A stretch of 12,243 nucleotides of DNA from Chthoniobacteraceae bacterium (GTDB lineage: Bacteria; Verrucomicrobiota; Verrucomicrobiia; Chthoniobacterales; Chthoniobacteraceae), in the NCBI GenBank assembly GCA_947478975.1, contig CANJYI010000038.1:1-12243 (forward strand), read 5' to 3'. The position numbers and the translations under genes were made by a program. The notes under the pieces are model-generated. The model saw nothing but the letters and a program-made list of their open reading frames with translations, was not told the origin of the DNA and searched no databases. Shown here piece by piece: positions 1 to 7,531 of the stretch. Every line of letters starts with the position of its first letter. Position 1 is the first letter of the stretch.

Positions 1-847
1 GGTAGCCGGTCAAAACAGGCTGCTCAAACCGGCGCATTGCCGGAATCAACACCACCAGCCAGCCCGGCAGCAAAAGCAACCTGGCAAGCACCGCGCCATT
101 CCCGGACGCGGGCCCGACGGCATCACCAGCAAGACGCAGAAGCACCACCACAATCAGCACGGCGATCCCCGTGAGCAGGATCCAGCCGCGCTGCATCAGG
201 TTGAGCGTTGCGAGCGCACCGGGATCGTCGAGGAGTGTGGAAGCCGCCCCCCAGTAGATTAAAAAGCCCACGCAAAAAACCGCCCCCATTGCGGCTCGCA
301 ACAGCGCGCTGGGCAGGCCTGAAGCCGCGATTGACATCGCGACGCAACTACCTGACGCCATAACAGCAAGGGCTAGCAGTCGTGCATCCAGGGCCAGATC
401 CACCCCGCCCGTGTAGTAACGCAGCACAAAATAGGGAAGCAGCGAAACCGCCATCAAGCAGCTCTGGGTCATCAGCGAAATCCACTTCCCCCACGCCAGC
501 CGCGTGCCTGAAACACCGGCAGCCCCGAGCAACTCAAGCGTCCGCGCCTCACGCTCCGCGTGCAGAGCCGCCAGACCGCGCAGCGGCGCCCCCAACAAAA
601 GCACCGCGTACACCACTCCCCAGAAAAACACCCCGACAAACTGGGTGCTCTCGGAACGCACGCTGGCGGCAAGCCCGAAGGCCTCCACCAGCACCAACAC
701 CAAATGCAGCGCCACCAGCAAAAGCACAAAAGAGCCCGCGCGCAGGCCCTGCCGAAATTCCTTCACCAACATCGGCGGCAACCAGTCGGGAAAATCCCGC
801 AGGGACTCAAACATCGGAGCGTTTTCGGTCTTCGGTTGAACATTCAT
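1..847 (-). CDS. ABC-2 type transporter permease, partial (C-terminus beyond window)
   Basis: This is the integral membrane subunit of an ABC transporter. The reading frame is open from the ATG at 847 to base 1 (282 codons), so the C-terminus is missing. After a soluble N-terminal stretch there are hydrophobic segments at roughly residues 37-58, 69-92, 123-143, 155-178, 186-203, 220-238 and 252-270. Between the second and third lies the cytoplasmic motif EREARTLELL (98-107), typical of ABC-2 permeases and probably the contact to the ATPase. The start was chosen because it lies 23 bp after the stop of the ATPase gene and gives the usual N-terminus, with KEFRQGLRAGSF leading into the first helix. 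No convincing Shine-Dalgarno sequence precedes it, so it is probably translated from the operon mRNA. The substrate cannot be told. The family call is firm; a precise name is not possible. Confidence 0.88.
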   Translation of the reverse strand, partial: MNVQPKTENAPMFESLRDFPDWLPPMLVKEFRQGLRAGSFVLLLVALHLVLVLVEAFGLAASVRSESTQFVGVFFWGVVYAVLLLGAPLRGLAALHAEREARTLELLGAAGVSGTRLAWGKWISLMTQSCLMAVSLLPYFVLRYYTGGVDLALDARLLALAVMASGSCVAMSIAASGLPSALLRAAMGAVFCVGFLIYWGAASTLLDDPGALATLNLMQRGWILLTGIAVLIVVVLLRLAGDAVGPASGNGAVLARLLLLPGWLVVLIPAMRRFEQPVLTGY

Positions 848-870
848 ACGGCAAAACAAAACAGCACCGG

Positions 871-1833
871 TTAGCGCGCAGCAGCCCCTCGCGCTTTGAG
901 AACCTCCACAAAAACCTCCTCCAACCGGCGCTGTTGTGGATGAAAGGAGCTGACCTGCAGCCCTCCTTCCAACATCCGCCGCAGCTCTCCAGCCAAGGCC
1001 TGCTCGGAGTTCAAACCGAACTCGGCCTTCGCGCCTCCGGCCAATCGCTCGGTCAAAGTCCAGGCGGCAGCCCCTTCAAGCCACTGGAAAAGTTCCTCCA
1101 CCATTCCCGCCACGCGTATTTCCACCACCACCGTCCGCGGCACCTCCCCCTCCGCGCAGAGCGATCCACGCAGCCCCTGGTGCACAATCCTCCCCTTATC
1201 GATGAAAAGAAGGGAATCACACATCTCCTCCAACTCGGACAAGATGTGCGAGGAGATGAACAGCGTGACCCCCTGTTTTTGGAGTGCCGCCACCGCCTGC
1301 TTAAAGTCCATCCGCGCCTGCGGGTCCAGCCCCGCGGCGGGTTCGTCCATGATCAGGACCCTGGGCCGCGGCAGCAAAGCCCGCCCCAGACAAAGCCGCT
1401 GCGCCATCCCCTTTGAAAGTCCCGCAGCGGGACGCGCCCCAAGCTCTTGCAGGCCTGAAAACTCCACAACCTCACGGACTCGCGCCATGCGCTCGGGACC
1501 CCGCAAGCCGCAAAGCCGGGCGTAGAAATCCAGATACTCCAAAACCGAAAGGTGCGCATAGGCCCCGTAGGAGTCGGGCATCCACCCGACCAACCGCCTC
1601 ACCTGGACGGCATCCGCAGCCGCGTCAAAGCCGCAAACGGTGACCTCGCCGGAATCGGGAAGGTCCACGCCCGCCATCATCCGCATCGTCGTGGTCTTGC
1701 CGGCCCCGTTGGCGCCTATGAAACCCACCACGCTCCCGGAGGCAACGTCAAAGGAGACGCCATCCACCGCCGCCACACCGTTAAAATTTTTGTGCAAATC
1801 GCGCACCTGCAAAATGGGCTCCGCGTTCTTCAT
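871..1833 (-). CDS. ABC transporter ATP-binding protein
   Basis: This 320-aa protein is a single nucleotide-binding domain plus a C-terminal extension, as in ATPases that pair with ABC-2 permeases. It would power export by the permease encoded just downstream. Visible motifs are Walker A GANGAGKT (40-47), signature LSKGMAQRL (139-147), Walker B VLIMDEP (159-165, with D163 and catalytic E164), D-loop AGLDP (167-171) and H-loop H196 in SSHILSE. At the Q-loop position the motif reads MPDSYG, with Asp86 where Gln is usual. I recall this variant from a subgroup of ABC-2 ATPases. Residues 230-320 form a less conserved regulatory tail. The ATG at 1833 was preferred to upstream starts because it has a GGAGG ribosome site 7 bases before it and overlaps the preceding stop by four bases (ATGA). 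The substrate is unknown. Confidence 0.95.
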   Translation of the reverse strand: MKNAEPILQVRDLHKNFNGVAAVDGVSFDVASGSVVGFIGANGAGKTTTMRMMAGVDLPDSGEVTVCGFDAAADAVQVRRLVGWMPDSYGAYAHLSVLEYLDFYARLCGLRGPERMARVREVVEFSGLQELGARPAAGLSKGMAQRLCLGRALLPRPRVLIMDEPAAGLDPQARMDFKQAVAALQKQGVTLFISSHILSELEEMCDSLLFIDKGRIVHQGLRGSLCAEGEVPRTVVVEIRVAGMVEELFQWLEGAAAWTLTERLAGGAKAEFGLNSEQALAGELRRMLEGGLQVSSFHPQQRRLEEVFVEVLKARGAAAR

Positions 1834-3587
1834 AGCGCTTCCTCCCTTCGGACAGGGCCCAGATAGACCATCTGGTCCCGGACCCAACGCAACTGCGGCA
1901 AGGTGGAAACCCAGAAATCCGGGGCCCCCTCGGCCACGGCGAAAAACCAGTCCCGCCGTTGCAGCGCCTCGCGCATGCGCGCCTGCAGATTGGAGCTGGG
2001 CTCGAAAACACACCGCCCAAACCAGTCCTCAAACGCACCGTCAGAGGCACGCACCAAGGCCACGGGCATGCCGGCCGGGAGTTTGGGGGCGGTCCAGTAG
2101 TCGCCATTCTTGTCTGCGTAAAAAACCGGCCCGGTCGAAGCGAACCCCTCGGCCACCAAAACAGGGGCATCCCCGCTGCCGGCTTGCAAAGTCACCCCCG
2201 CACTCGTCGGGAGCCAACGCTGTAAAGCATGCCCCTGAATGGAACGGGCGGAAAACCAGTCCCCAGCTGTTTCCACCCCTGAGCGGAAACTCCGGAACGC
2301 ATCGTGCCGGTCCATCTTGCAAACCACCAAGGAGGCGTCCTCGGGCAGGACGAACCGCGTAGAGGGAACCATCCCGGTCCGGGAAAGCTGCTCCTGATAG
2401 AGGACTGCGCTCTCCCCTGCGCCCCCCAACAATACCAGCCCATTGCGAATCCCGATTCCGCCACGGCCGTCAGTCAAAAGCACAAATGCTACGAGGCCAA
2501 GACACGCAAGCAATGAGATCGCGGGGACGGTTACAAAAAGCCGGTGCCGCTTGCTGACCGGAGCAAGCCAGAGCAAGTTCACCGGAAGCAGCAAGATTAG
2601 GAATCCGAGCAAAAGCCCCAAAAGCAGCCGGATGCGCAGCTCAAACGGAGGCAATAGTCGGGACGTCCAATCCAAATAGTCCTCCGTGCGCCCCGGAAAC
2701 GGAGTGCTATCGAGAGCGATCACCTTTGAGGAAAAGCCTTTGAGACGGTCCGAGGCGAGGGGCTCATCCAACGCCACCCGCCCCAACCCTAATGCACCAA
2801 GTTCCTCGGGTAGGTCCGCCAGCTTGGTGCGCTCCCGCGCCATCACAAACAGCCGCCCTCCGGCCCGAACCCAGTCCCGCACCGCCAACCGCAGGGAGGC
2901 GGACGCGGCATTCCAATCGGACGGGTTCACCCAGAGTCCGGTGAGACTGCCAAAGCCCCTTGGTTCGTTGGGAAGGCTTTCAAAATCAAGGAAAGAGCCC
3001 ACCGAAGAGCGTTTATCCAGGGGCACCTTCCCCAGGAACCGCTGCGCCAGCGGGGACGGCGCATAGTTCATATTTGATCCAGCGCTGCCGAAAACCTTCG
3101 CAAGGTCACTTGCAAGCTGGTCATACCCATGGCCGGCGACCGCGAAGGGCGCAGTGCCGTCGTCCCCAACCCGGTAAACACGGATTTGGTTCAAAACCTT
3201 GCCGCCTGGCCCCACGCTCTCGACTCCTGTTCGACTTCCGAAGCCGTCGGCATAGGGAGCAGGGAAAAACACCTGCCGGCGACCCTCTCCCGGAGGCACC
3301 TGGATTTGCGTCAAAACACTCCCGCCGTCGGCCCGAAAACGGCCTCCAAAGTTGACCTTCAACCGCAACGGAATTTCCGCCTGCGTCGTGTTTTTCAACT
3401 CCAGAGATAGGACGAAGAAACCTCCCGATGACATGCCTCCAAGGCCATCCGAAAGGTTGACGCTCAGCCCCGGTTCGCTGTGCGACCAGGAAGCAAACCC
3501 CGAATGCGGCCCGCCCACCCCGACAAGCCCGCAGAAAAACACGCTAAAGCGGAGTATGGTAAACAAAAGAGAACGAGGGGACTTCAT
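1830..3587 (-). CDS. Exported membrane protein, putative accessory subunit of ABC-2 exporter
   Basis: I do not recognise this 585-aa protein with certainty. It starts with a basic N-terminus and a hydrophobic signal segment (about 8-32). Residues 35-140 look like a beta-rich extracytoplasmic domain. Residues 150-300 look like an alpha/beta domain: VRDWVRAGGRLFVMAR (236-251) resembles strands seen in GATase-like folds of membrane proteins. Two strong helices follow (about 319-342 and 350-372), joined by a short basic loop, with PVNLLWLAP at the end of the first. A soluble region of about 210 residues closes the protein. Its stop overlaps the ATPase start (ATGA), so the two are probably translationally coupled and act together. 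The operon layout recalls GldG-type partners of Gld-like exporters, but that is inference. No good ribosome site precedes the ATG at 3587. It is the first gene of the operon. Confidence 0.82.
   Translation of the reverse strand: MKSPRSLLFTILRFSVFFCGLVGVGGPHSGFASWSHSEPGLSVNLSDGLGGMSSGGFFVLSLELKNTTQAEIPLRLKVNFGGRFRADGGSVLTQIQVPPGEGRRQVFFPAPYADGFGSRTGVESVGPGGKVLNQIRVYRVGDDGTAPFAVAGHGYDQLASDLAKVFGSAGSNMNYAPSPLAQRFLGKVPLDKRSSVGSFLDFESLPNEPRGFGSLTGLWVNPSDWNAASASLRLAVRDWVRAGGRLFVMARERTKLADLPEELGALGLGRVALDEPLASDRLKGFSSKVIALDSTPFPGRTEDYLDWTSRLLPPFELRIRLLLGLLLGFLILLLPVNLLWLAPVSKRHRLFVTVPAISLLACLGLVAFVLLTDGRGGIGIRNGLVLLGGAGESAVLYQEQLSRTGMVPSTRFVLPEDASLVVCKMDRHDAFRSFRSGVETAGDWFSARSIQGHALQRWLPTSAGVTLQAGSGDAPVLVAEGFASTGPVFYADKNGDYWTAPKLPAGMPVALVRASDGAFEDWFGRCVFEPSSNLQARMREALQRRDWFFAVAEGAPDFWVSTLPQLRWVRDQMVYLGPVRREEAL
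1841..1845 (-). promoter_or_regulatory. Ribosome binding site of the ABC ATPase gene
   Basis: GGAGG on the minus strand, 7 bases before the ATG at 1833. It lies inside the last codons of the upstream gene and decides the ATPase start. It fits coupled re-initiation at the ATGA overlap. Confidence 0.85.
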
Positions 3588-3835
3588 AAAATTACGCGCT
3601 CAGGAAGGCGCATCAGAGATGCGAGCGAAAAGGATTTTGCTGAACGGCGCGCTACAACTCAAACACCCGCCCTCAAAAAAGTCGTCTGTCCTTCCCGAAA
3701 GCCACTCTGTGCTCCCCCCGAGGAACCCGCTCTCCAGTGTATTCGCGGATAAAGATGCGTCAGCGAAAAAAACAACTCTGCGAGTGCCCCCGACGCCCCG
3801 GGATGCTCTGAACAAGCCGATTCGACAGTGCGGCA

Positions 3836-3872
3836 TGGCCCGTTCCGTAACGGGGTGGGACGGAACGAGCCA
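3836..3872. repeat. Imperfect inverted repeat upstream of the ABC operon
   Basis: The arms TGGCcCGTTCCG (3836-3847) and CGGAACGaGCCA (3861-3872) pair over 11 of 12 positions around a 13-base centre. It has no T-tract on either side, so it is not a simple terminator. It could be an operator or a structured part of the 5' leader of the ABC operon mRNA, whose start codon is about 250 bp downstream on the minus strand. Confidence 0.55.
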
Positions 3873-3918
3873 GACGCAACCTGCACTTTCAATGTTTAGC
3901 CAAGACCGTGCCAGAAAC

Positions 3919-3957
3919 AAAAAAACCGGCCGGGGAGGAAAGGCCCGGGCCGGTTTT
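3919..3957 (-). terminator. Rho-independent terminator of the Pal-like lipoprotein gene
   Basis: A perfect 10-bp stem joins 3922-3931 and 3948-3957 (AAAACCGGCC / GGCCGGTTTT), with further G-C pairing possible inside the 16-base loop. Read on the minus strand it is followed by seven T (3919-3925), one G and three more T. It starts about 35 bp after the lipoprotein stop, so that gene is probably transcribed alone and the ABC operon has its own promoter. Confidence 0.92.
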
Positions 3958-3990
3958 GAAAGCCGAACTTCGCGGCAACGCGGCGGCTGG

Positions 3991-4551
3991 CTACTTGGCG
4001 ATGCCGAATTCTGCCCGGCGGTTCCTTGCCCAGGCTGACTCGCCGGAGCCGGAATCCACAGGCATTTCGGAACCGAAACTCACGGTCTGGATACGGGCGT
4101 TTGGAAACCCCTGCCCCATAAGCGCCTGCCGCACAGCCTGTGCACGGCGTTCGCCAAGGCCGCGGTTGTATTCCGCCGTTCCGCGCTCGTCGGTGAAGCC
4201 GCCCACGATCACAGACTCGGAGGACCCCTTGAGCGCGCTTGCCACTGCGCTCACCTTGGACCGTTCCCCTGCGGACACCTCGTAGCTGTCGAATCCGAAG
4301 TGAACCGGCGAAAAACGCTTGCGGTCGATGTTGGAGGAAAGGAAAGAAGTGCCTTCCGAACGCTCGGGCAACGGCGTTCCAAGCCCGGCCGCCCCGCCTG
4401 CGCCACCGCCATCGATCGGGGTGCCCTGCACGAAATCAGCATCGCTGCCGACACCGCCGGTTTTTTTCTTTTTCTTAAAGGCTGCGCAGGAAGTGGTGGA
4501 AACCGCCAAGGCGGCCAGCAATACAGTTTGGGTAAGGGTGCGGAGTGTCAT
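3991..4551 (-). CDS. pal: OmpA-family / peptidoglycan-associated lipoprotein (Pal-like)
   Basis: This 186-aa protein should be an outer-membrane lipoprotein that grips peptidoglycan and helps hold the envelope together. The N-terminus has a hydrophobic signal (about 8-20) ending in TTSC. Cys22 is the probable lipidation site, though the lipobox is not canonical. A run of five lysines (26-30) and a Gly/Ala-rich linker (32-60) follow. Residues 80-186 are an OmpA C-terminal domain: HFGFDSY at the start, TDERG at 120-124, then N129 and GERRA. Asp121 and Arg136 have the same 15-residue spacing as the diaminopimelate-binding Asp/Arg pair of OmpA, and GTAEYN...GERRA is typical of Pal. No tol genes are in view. 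An AGGA lies only a few bases before the ATG at 4551, so initiation may be weak. It is divergent from galE and has its own terminator. Confidence 0.9.
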   Translation of the reverse strand: MTLRTLTQTVLLAALAVSTTSCAAFKKKKKTGGVGSDADFVQGTPIDGGGAGGAAGLGTPLPERSEGTSFLSSNIDRKRFSPVHFGFDSYEVSAGERSKVSAVASALKGSSESVIVGGFTDERGTAEYNRGLGERRAQAVRQALMGQGFPNARIQTVSFGSEMPVDSGSGESAWARNRRAEFGIAK

Positions 4552-4558
4552 ATCCTAG

Positions 4559-4614
4559 ATTTACACAGTTCGTACAAAGAAGCGCCACATCCCGCGAGCC
4601 TCTTTTGTGTAAAT
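4559..4614. repeat. 9-bp inverted repeat in the divergent pal/galE spacer
   Basis: ATTTACACA (4559-4567) and TGTGTAAAT (4606-4614) are perfect reverse complements 38 bp apart. Each arm reads TGTGTAAAT outward, toward pal on one side and galE on the other. They may be half-sites of a shared operator or AT-rich parts of two divergent promoters. The arm near pal lies only 7 bases from its start codon, which favours an operator or a very short leader. Confidence 0.5.
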
Positions 4615-4711
4615 TCGAGCACTCCCCCCTTCCCTGTTCCCAAGGGGCAATGCTTTCCCGATTGCCCACTCAAACCCGGTGTTGGAATATGGGGCTGTAC
4701 GATTCCAGTTT

Positions 4712-5680
4712 ATGAACATCTTTGTCACAGGCGGCGCGGGATATATTGGCAGCATTTGCGTGGAGGAACTGCTCAACGCAGGCCACGCCGTCACGGTTTT
4801 CGACAACCTCACCGAGGGCCACCGCGAGGCGATCGACCCGAGGGCTTCCTTTGCCGAGGGCGACCTCATGGACGTCCCCACCATCACCAACGCCCTCGCA
4901 GCCTCCAAGGCGGAGGCCGTCATGCACTTTGCCGCCAACGCCCTCGTAGGCGAGTCCATGACCAACCCGGTCAAATACTTCCGCAACAATGTCACCGGCG
5001 GCCTCCACCTTCTGGAAGCCATGGTGCAGACCGGTGTAAAAAAAATCGTCTTCTCCTCGACCTGCGCCACCTTTGGCACACCCGACCGGGTGCCCATCGA
5101 CGAGTCCCTGCTGCAGAAACCCATCAATCCCTACGGGGAGTCGAAGCTGATGTTCGAACAAATGCTGCGCTGGTTTGACGAGATCCACGGAATCACTCAC
5201 GTGGCGCTCCGCTATTTCAACGCCGCGGGTGCCAGCCAACGCTTCGGGGAAGACCACCGCATCGAGACACACCTCATTCCCAACATTCTCAAGGTGGCCC
5301 TCGGCCAGAAGGAAAGCGTCTCAGTCTTCGGGACCGACTACCCAACCCCCGACGGCACTTGCATCCGGGATTACATCCACATCCTGGACCTTGCCCAGGC
5401 CCACATGCTCGCCCTCACCGCCCGATCCTCCGCCAAGTACAACCTCGGCACCGGCGGCGGCACCAGCGTGCGCGAGGTCATCGCAGCCTGCGAGAAGGTG
5501 ACCGGGCGTCCAATCCGCGTCATCGAGGAACCCCGCCGTCCCGGTGATCCCGCCCGCCTGATCGCCTCTTCGGAAAAGATCCACAGGGAACTCGGCTGGA
5601 CGCCCAAGTTCCAGTCGATCGAACCAATCATTGAAAGCGCGTGGAAGTGGCACCTCGCCCACCCCACCGGCTACCGGTAG
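4712..5680 (+). CDS. galE: UDP-glucose 4-epimerase
   Basis: This 322-aa cytoplasmic enzyme interconverts UDP-glucose and UDP-galactose, feeding galactose metabolism and polysaccharide synthesis. It is an extended SDR. The NAD-binding fingerprint TGGAGYIG (6-13) starts the Rossmann fold. DNLTEGHREA (31-40) follows the second strand. FSSTCATFG (114-122) holds the active-site Ser/Thr, and NPYGESK carries the catalytic Tyr141 and Lys145. RYFNAAGA (167-174) and PTPDGTCIRDYIHILDLA (211-228) are characteristic of GalE. The length is close to the usual 330-340 aa. The ATG at 4712 was chosen because the fold starts at once; a GTG 33 bases upstream would add an unneeded tail. There is no clear ribosome site. 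A small inverted repeat (TGGAAT 4683-4688 / ATTCCA 4702-4707) sits just before the start. The gene stands alone and converges on uvrC with 46 bp between the stops and no obvious terminator. Confidence 0.95.
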   Translation: MNIFVTGGAGYIGSICVEELLNAGHAVTVFDNLTEGHREAIDPRASFAEGDLMDVPTITNALAASKAEAVMHFAANALVGESMTNPVKYFRNNVTGGLHLLEAMVQTGVKKIVFSSTCATFGTPDRVPIDESLLQKPINPYGESKLMFEQMLRWFDEIHGITHVALRYFNAAGASQRFGEDHRIETHLIPNILKVALGQKESVSVFGTDYPTPDGTCIRDYIHILDLAQAHMLALTARSSAKYNLGTGGGTSVREVIAACEKVTGRPIRVIEEPRRPGDPARLIASSEKIHRELGWTPKFQSIEPIIESAWKWHLAHPTGYR

Positions 5681-5726
5681 GCGATGCAGCAATCCCGCCA
5701 ACGGCAAAAGCGCGCCTTCAGCCGCT

Positions 5727-7382
5727 CTACTTGTTGGGGGCTAGGAACTCCGCAATCTGCCGGGCCAGCCTGGGGCTGATGCCTTCGAGTGCTGCAATCT
5801 CGTCCACCGAGGCCCGGCGCAAGCGCGCGACTGAGCCGAAGTGGGAGAGCAACTGCTGCTTGCGCGGGCTGGACACGCCAGGGCAGTCGTCCAGCACGCT
5901 CTCGGAAACTCGCCGTTTCAAGAGGAGTTGGTGGTAGCCGTTGGCAAAACGGTGCGCCTCGTCACGCAGTCGCTGAAGCAGGCGCAGCGCCCCGTTTTCG
6001 TGTGACAAAATGATCGGCTCCACCTGGTCGGGAACGTGGATTTCCTCAAACTCCTTGGCCAGCCCGATGATGGGCACCCCGTGCAGACCCAGCCTCGCCA
6101 ACTCCTTGCGGGCCGAGGAAAGCTGCCCCTTGCCCCCGTCCACCACGATCAAATCGGGCAACCGCACGCGCCCGCGGAGAGCTGCCTCCTCCTGCGGTTC
6201 CTGCGTTTCGGAATAGTCCACCTCCGCCTCCGCCCGGGCGGAAGCCTCCCGCACCCGGGCCGCCCCCTCATTGAGCACCCGCGCATAGCGGCGGCGGACC
6301 ACCTCCGCCATGCTGGCAAAATCGTTCTGCCCGCCTGTGGTGGTGATTCTGTACCTGCGGTAGCTGGCGCGGTCGGGCACCCCGTTGCGAAAGCACACCA
6401 TCGACGCGACGATGTGGGTCGAGGAAATGTTGGAGATATCAAAACACTCCATGTGCAGAGGCAGCCGGTGCAGCGAAAGCGCCTCCTTTAAGCCGGCCAT
6501 GTCGTTGGCGGGCTGCACCGCGCTCGGAAGCGAAAGCCGCGTAAAACGGCGCACAGGAGCCGTCGTCTTGCGCAAATCATCCAACATGTTCCGCAGTTCC
6601 GCCGCCCGCTCGAAATTCAGCGCCGCAGCCGCCTTGAACATTTCGGCCTCCAGCTCCCCCAGCAGTTCCTTGGAACGGCCGTCCAAAAAATCCGCCGCCT
6701 GCCCCACCCGCTCCCGGTACTGCTCCCCCGTCAGGGAGGAGAGTTTAAGGGGCACCTGATAGACCGAACTCTTGAGCTCCTTTTCCGTGGGGCTGCCCGT
6801 CCCGAACGTCAGCACGCCGAACTTTTTGCGCAGAAAAGCAAGCGTCTGCCTCAGCGCGCCGGAATGCGCAAAGGGGCCAAAGTACTGGCTGCCGTCGTCA
6901 TTGCGGATGCGGGTCAGGCGGAACCTTGGCCACTCTTCGCGCGGATCCACCTTCACCAGAAGGAAGCGCTTGTCGTCCCGGAAAGAGATGTTGTACCTGG
7001 GCCGGAAGTCCTTGATGAGCTTTCCCTCCATGAGGAGCGCCTCCGGCTCGGTGTGCACGGTGTGCCACTCCAGATCCCAGATCGCCTCCAAAAGGGCGCG
7101 GGTTTTGAGGTCAGCGGTCATCCGCTTGGACGGCATGAAGTACTGCGAAACCCTGCGCTTCAGGTCCTTGGCTTTTCCCACGTAGATCACGCGATTGAAG
7201 CGGTCCCGCATGACGTACACTCCCGGCTTGTGGGGCAGCTCCCGCAGCTTGGGTTGCAGATTGGGTCGCACCTTGGGGAGCGCTGGCCCCCCAACGGCGG
7301 GCCCGGCGTGCGGTGAGGCCTCGTCAGTGTGCGCGTGGTTTCCCCCGGGGTTTTCCGGGGGAGTGGCTTGGGGCTCTGCCAT
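5727..7382 (-). CDS. uvrC: Excinuclease ABC subunit C (UvrC), lacking the Cys cluster
   Basis: UvrC makes both incisions around a lesion in nucleotide excision repair, together with UvrA and UvrB. From the ATG at 7382 the protein has 551 aa, somewhat shorter than the common 590-620. The order is: a Pro/Gly/His-rich tail (1-40); a GIY-YIG nuclease with GVY (54-56), YVG (67-69) and metal-binding Glu119; a middle region with YFGPF (167-171); a UVR helix pair that binds UvrB (about 244-278); an RNase H-like nuclease with Asp315 (CFDISN), Asp415 (VVDGGKGQ) and His477 (DEAHRF); and a tandem helix-hairpin-helix (495-546). The segment after YFGPF, where most UvrCs carry four cysteines, has none. The only cysteines are 313, 330 and 500. 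An acidic linker (about 375-405) interrupts the second nuclease. A GTG at 7472 would also be in frame but lies in the loop of a terminator, so it was rejected. Confidence 0.93.
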   Translation of the reverse strand: MAEPQATPPENPGGNHAHTDEASPHAGPAVGGPALPKVRPNLQPKLRELPHKPGVYVMRDRFNRVIYVGKAKDLKRRVSQYFMPSKRMTADLKTRALLEAIWDLEWHTVHTEPEALLMEGKLIKDFRPRYNISFRDDKRFLLVKVDPREEWPRFRLTRIRNDDGSQYFGPFAHSGALRQTLAFLRKKFGVLTFGTGSPTEKELKSSVYQVPLKLSSLTGEQYRERVGQAADFLDGRSKELLGELEAEMFKAAAALNFERAAELRNMLDDLRKTTAPVRRFTRLSLPSAVQPANDMAGLKEALSLHRLPLHMECFDISNISSTHIVASMVCFRNGVPDRASYRRYRITTTGGQNDFASMAEVVRRRYARVLNEGAARVREASARAEAEVDYSETQEPQEEAALRGRVRLPDLIVVDGGKGQLSSARKELARLGLHGVPIIGLAKEFEEIHVPDQVEPIILSHENGALRLLQRLRDEAHRFANGYHQLLLKRRVSESVLDDCPGVSSPRKQQLLSHFGSVARLRRASVDEIAALEGISPRLARQIAEFLAPNK

Positions 7383-7443
7383 TGGTTGCAGAGCTTCTCC
7401 CTGATTCCTCGCACGGGCAAGCGCAGTGAGGAGGTGTCCGGTG

Positions 7444-7489
7444 AAAAAAGAAGGGGCCGCCGACGGACTCACGTCCAGCCGACGGCCCC
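7444..7489 (-). terminator. Strong intrinsic terminator just upstream of uvrC
   Basis: On the minus strand GGGGCCGTCGGC pairs with GTCGGCGGCCCC over 12 bp, counting two G-U pairs. After one unpaired base, GGAC/GTCC extends the stem by four pairs and is capped by GTGA, a GNRA-type tetraloop. TTCTTTTTT (7444-7452) follows directly. On the plus strand no T-tract follows, so the polarity is minus. No minus-strand protein gene ends upstream of it, which points to a small RNA or a uvrC leader that can terminate early. Confidence 0.9.
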
Positions 7490-7531
7490 AGTGTTCCCCC
7501 CAGAACGATAAGCAACATCCAAAGCGGCACC

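Larger units (their letters stand above)
3588..3990. other. 403-bp intergenic region between Pal-like lipoprotein gene and ABC operon
   Basis: This stretch holds the terminator of the lipoprotein gene (3919-3957), an imperfect inverted repeat (3836-3872) and, presumably, the promoter of the minus-strand ABC operon. I could not find a convincing -35/-10 pair. Minus-strand open frames of about 100 codons exist here, but one begins inside the terminator and they look like chance frames. The region is long for this otherwise compact window. Confidence 0.6.

Noticed and set aside
382..1416. 344-codon plus-strand open frame opposite the ABC permease and ATPase
   Set aside because: Its product is Pro/Arg/Ser-rich and low in complexity, and it lies antisense to genes with clear motifs.
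3600..3920. 106-codon minus-strand open frame between the lipoprotein gene and the ABC operon
   Set aside because: It starts inside the lipoprotein gene's terminator and has no recognisable domain, signal or ribosome site. It fits chance in GC-rich intergenic DNA.
5681..5726. Shared terminator between convergent galE and uvrC
   Set aside because: Only a 4-bp G-C pairing (GGCG/CGCC) with no T-tract was found, so no terminator is called.
7470..7472. Upstream GTG start for uvrC
   Set aside because: It lies in the loop of a strong terminator that would then be inside the coding region. The conserved UvrC fold starts far downstream.
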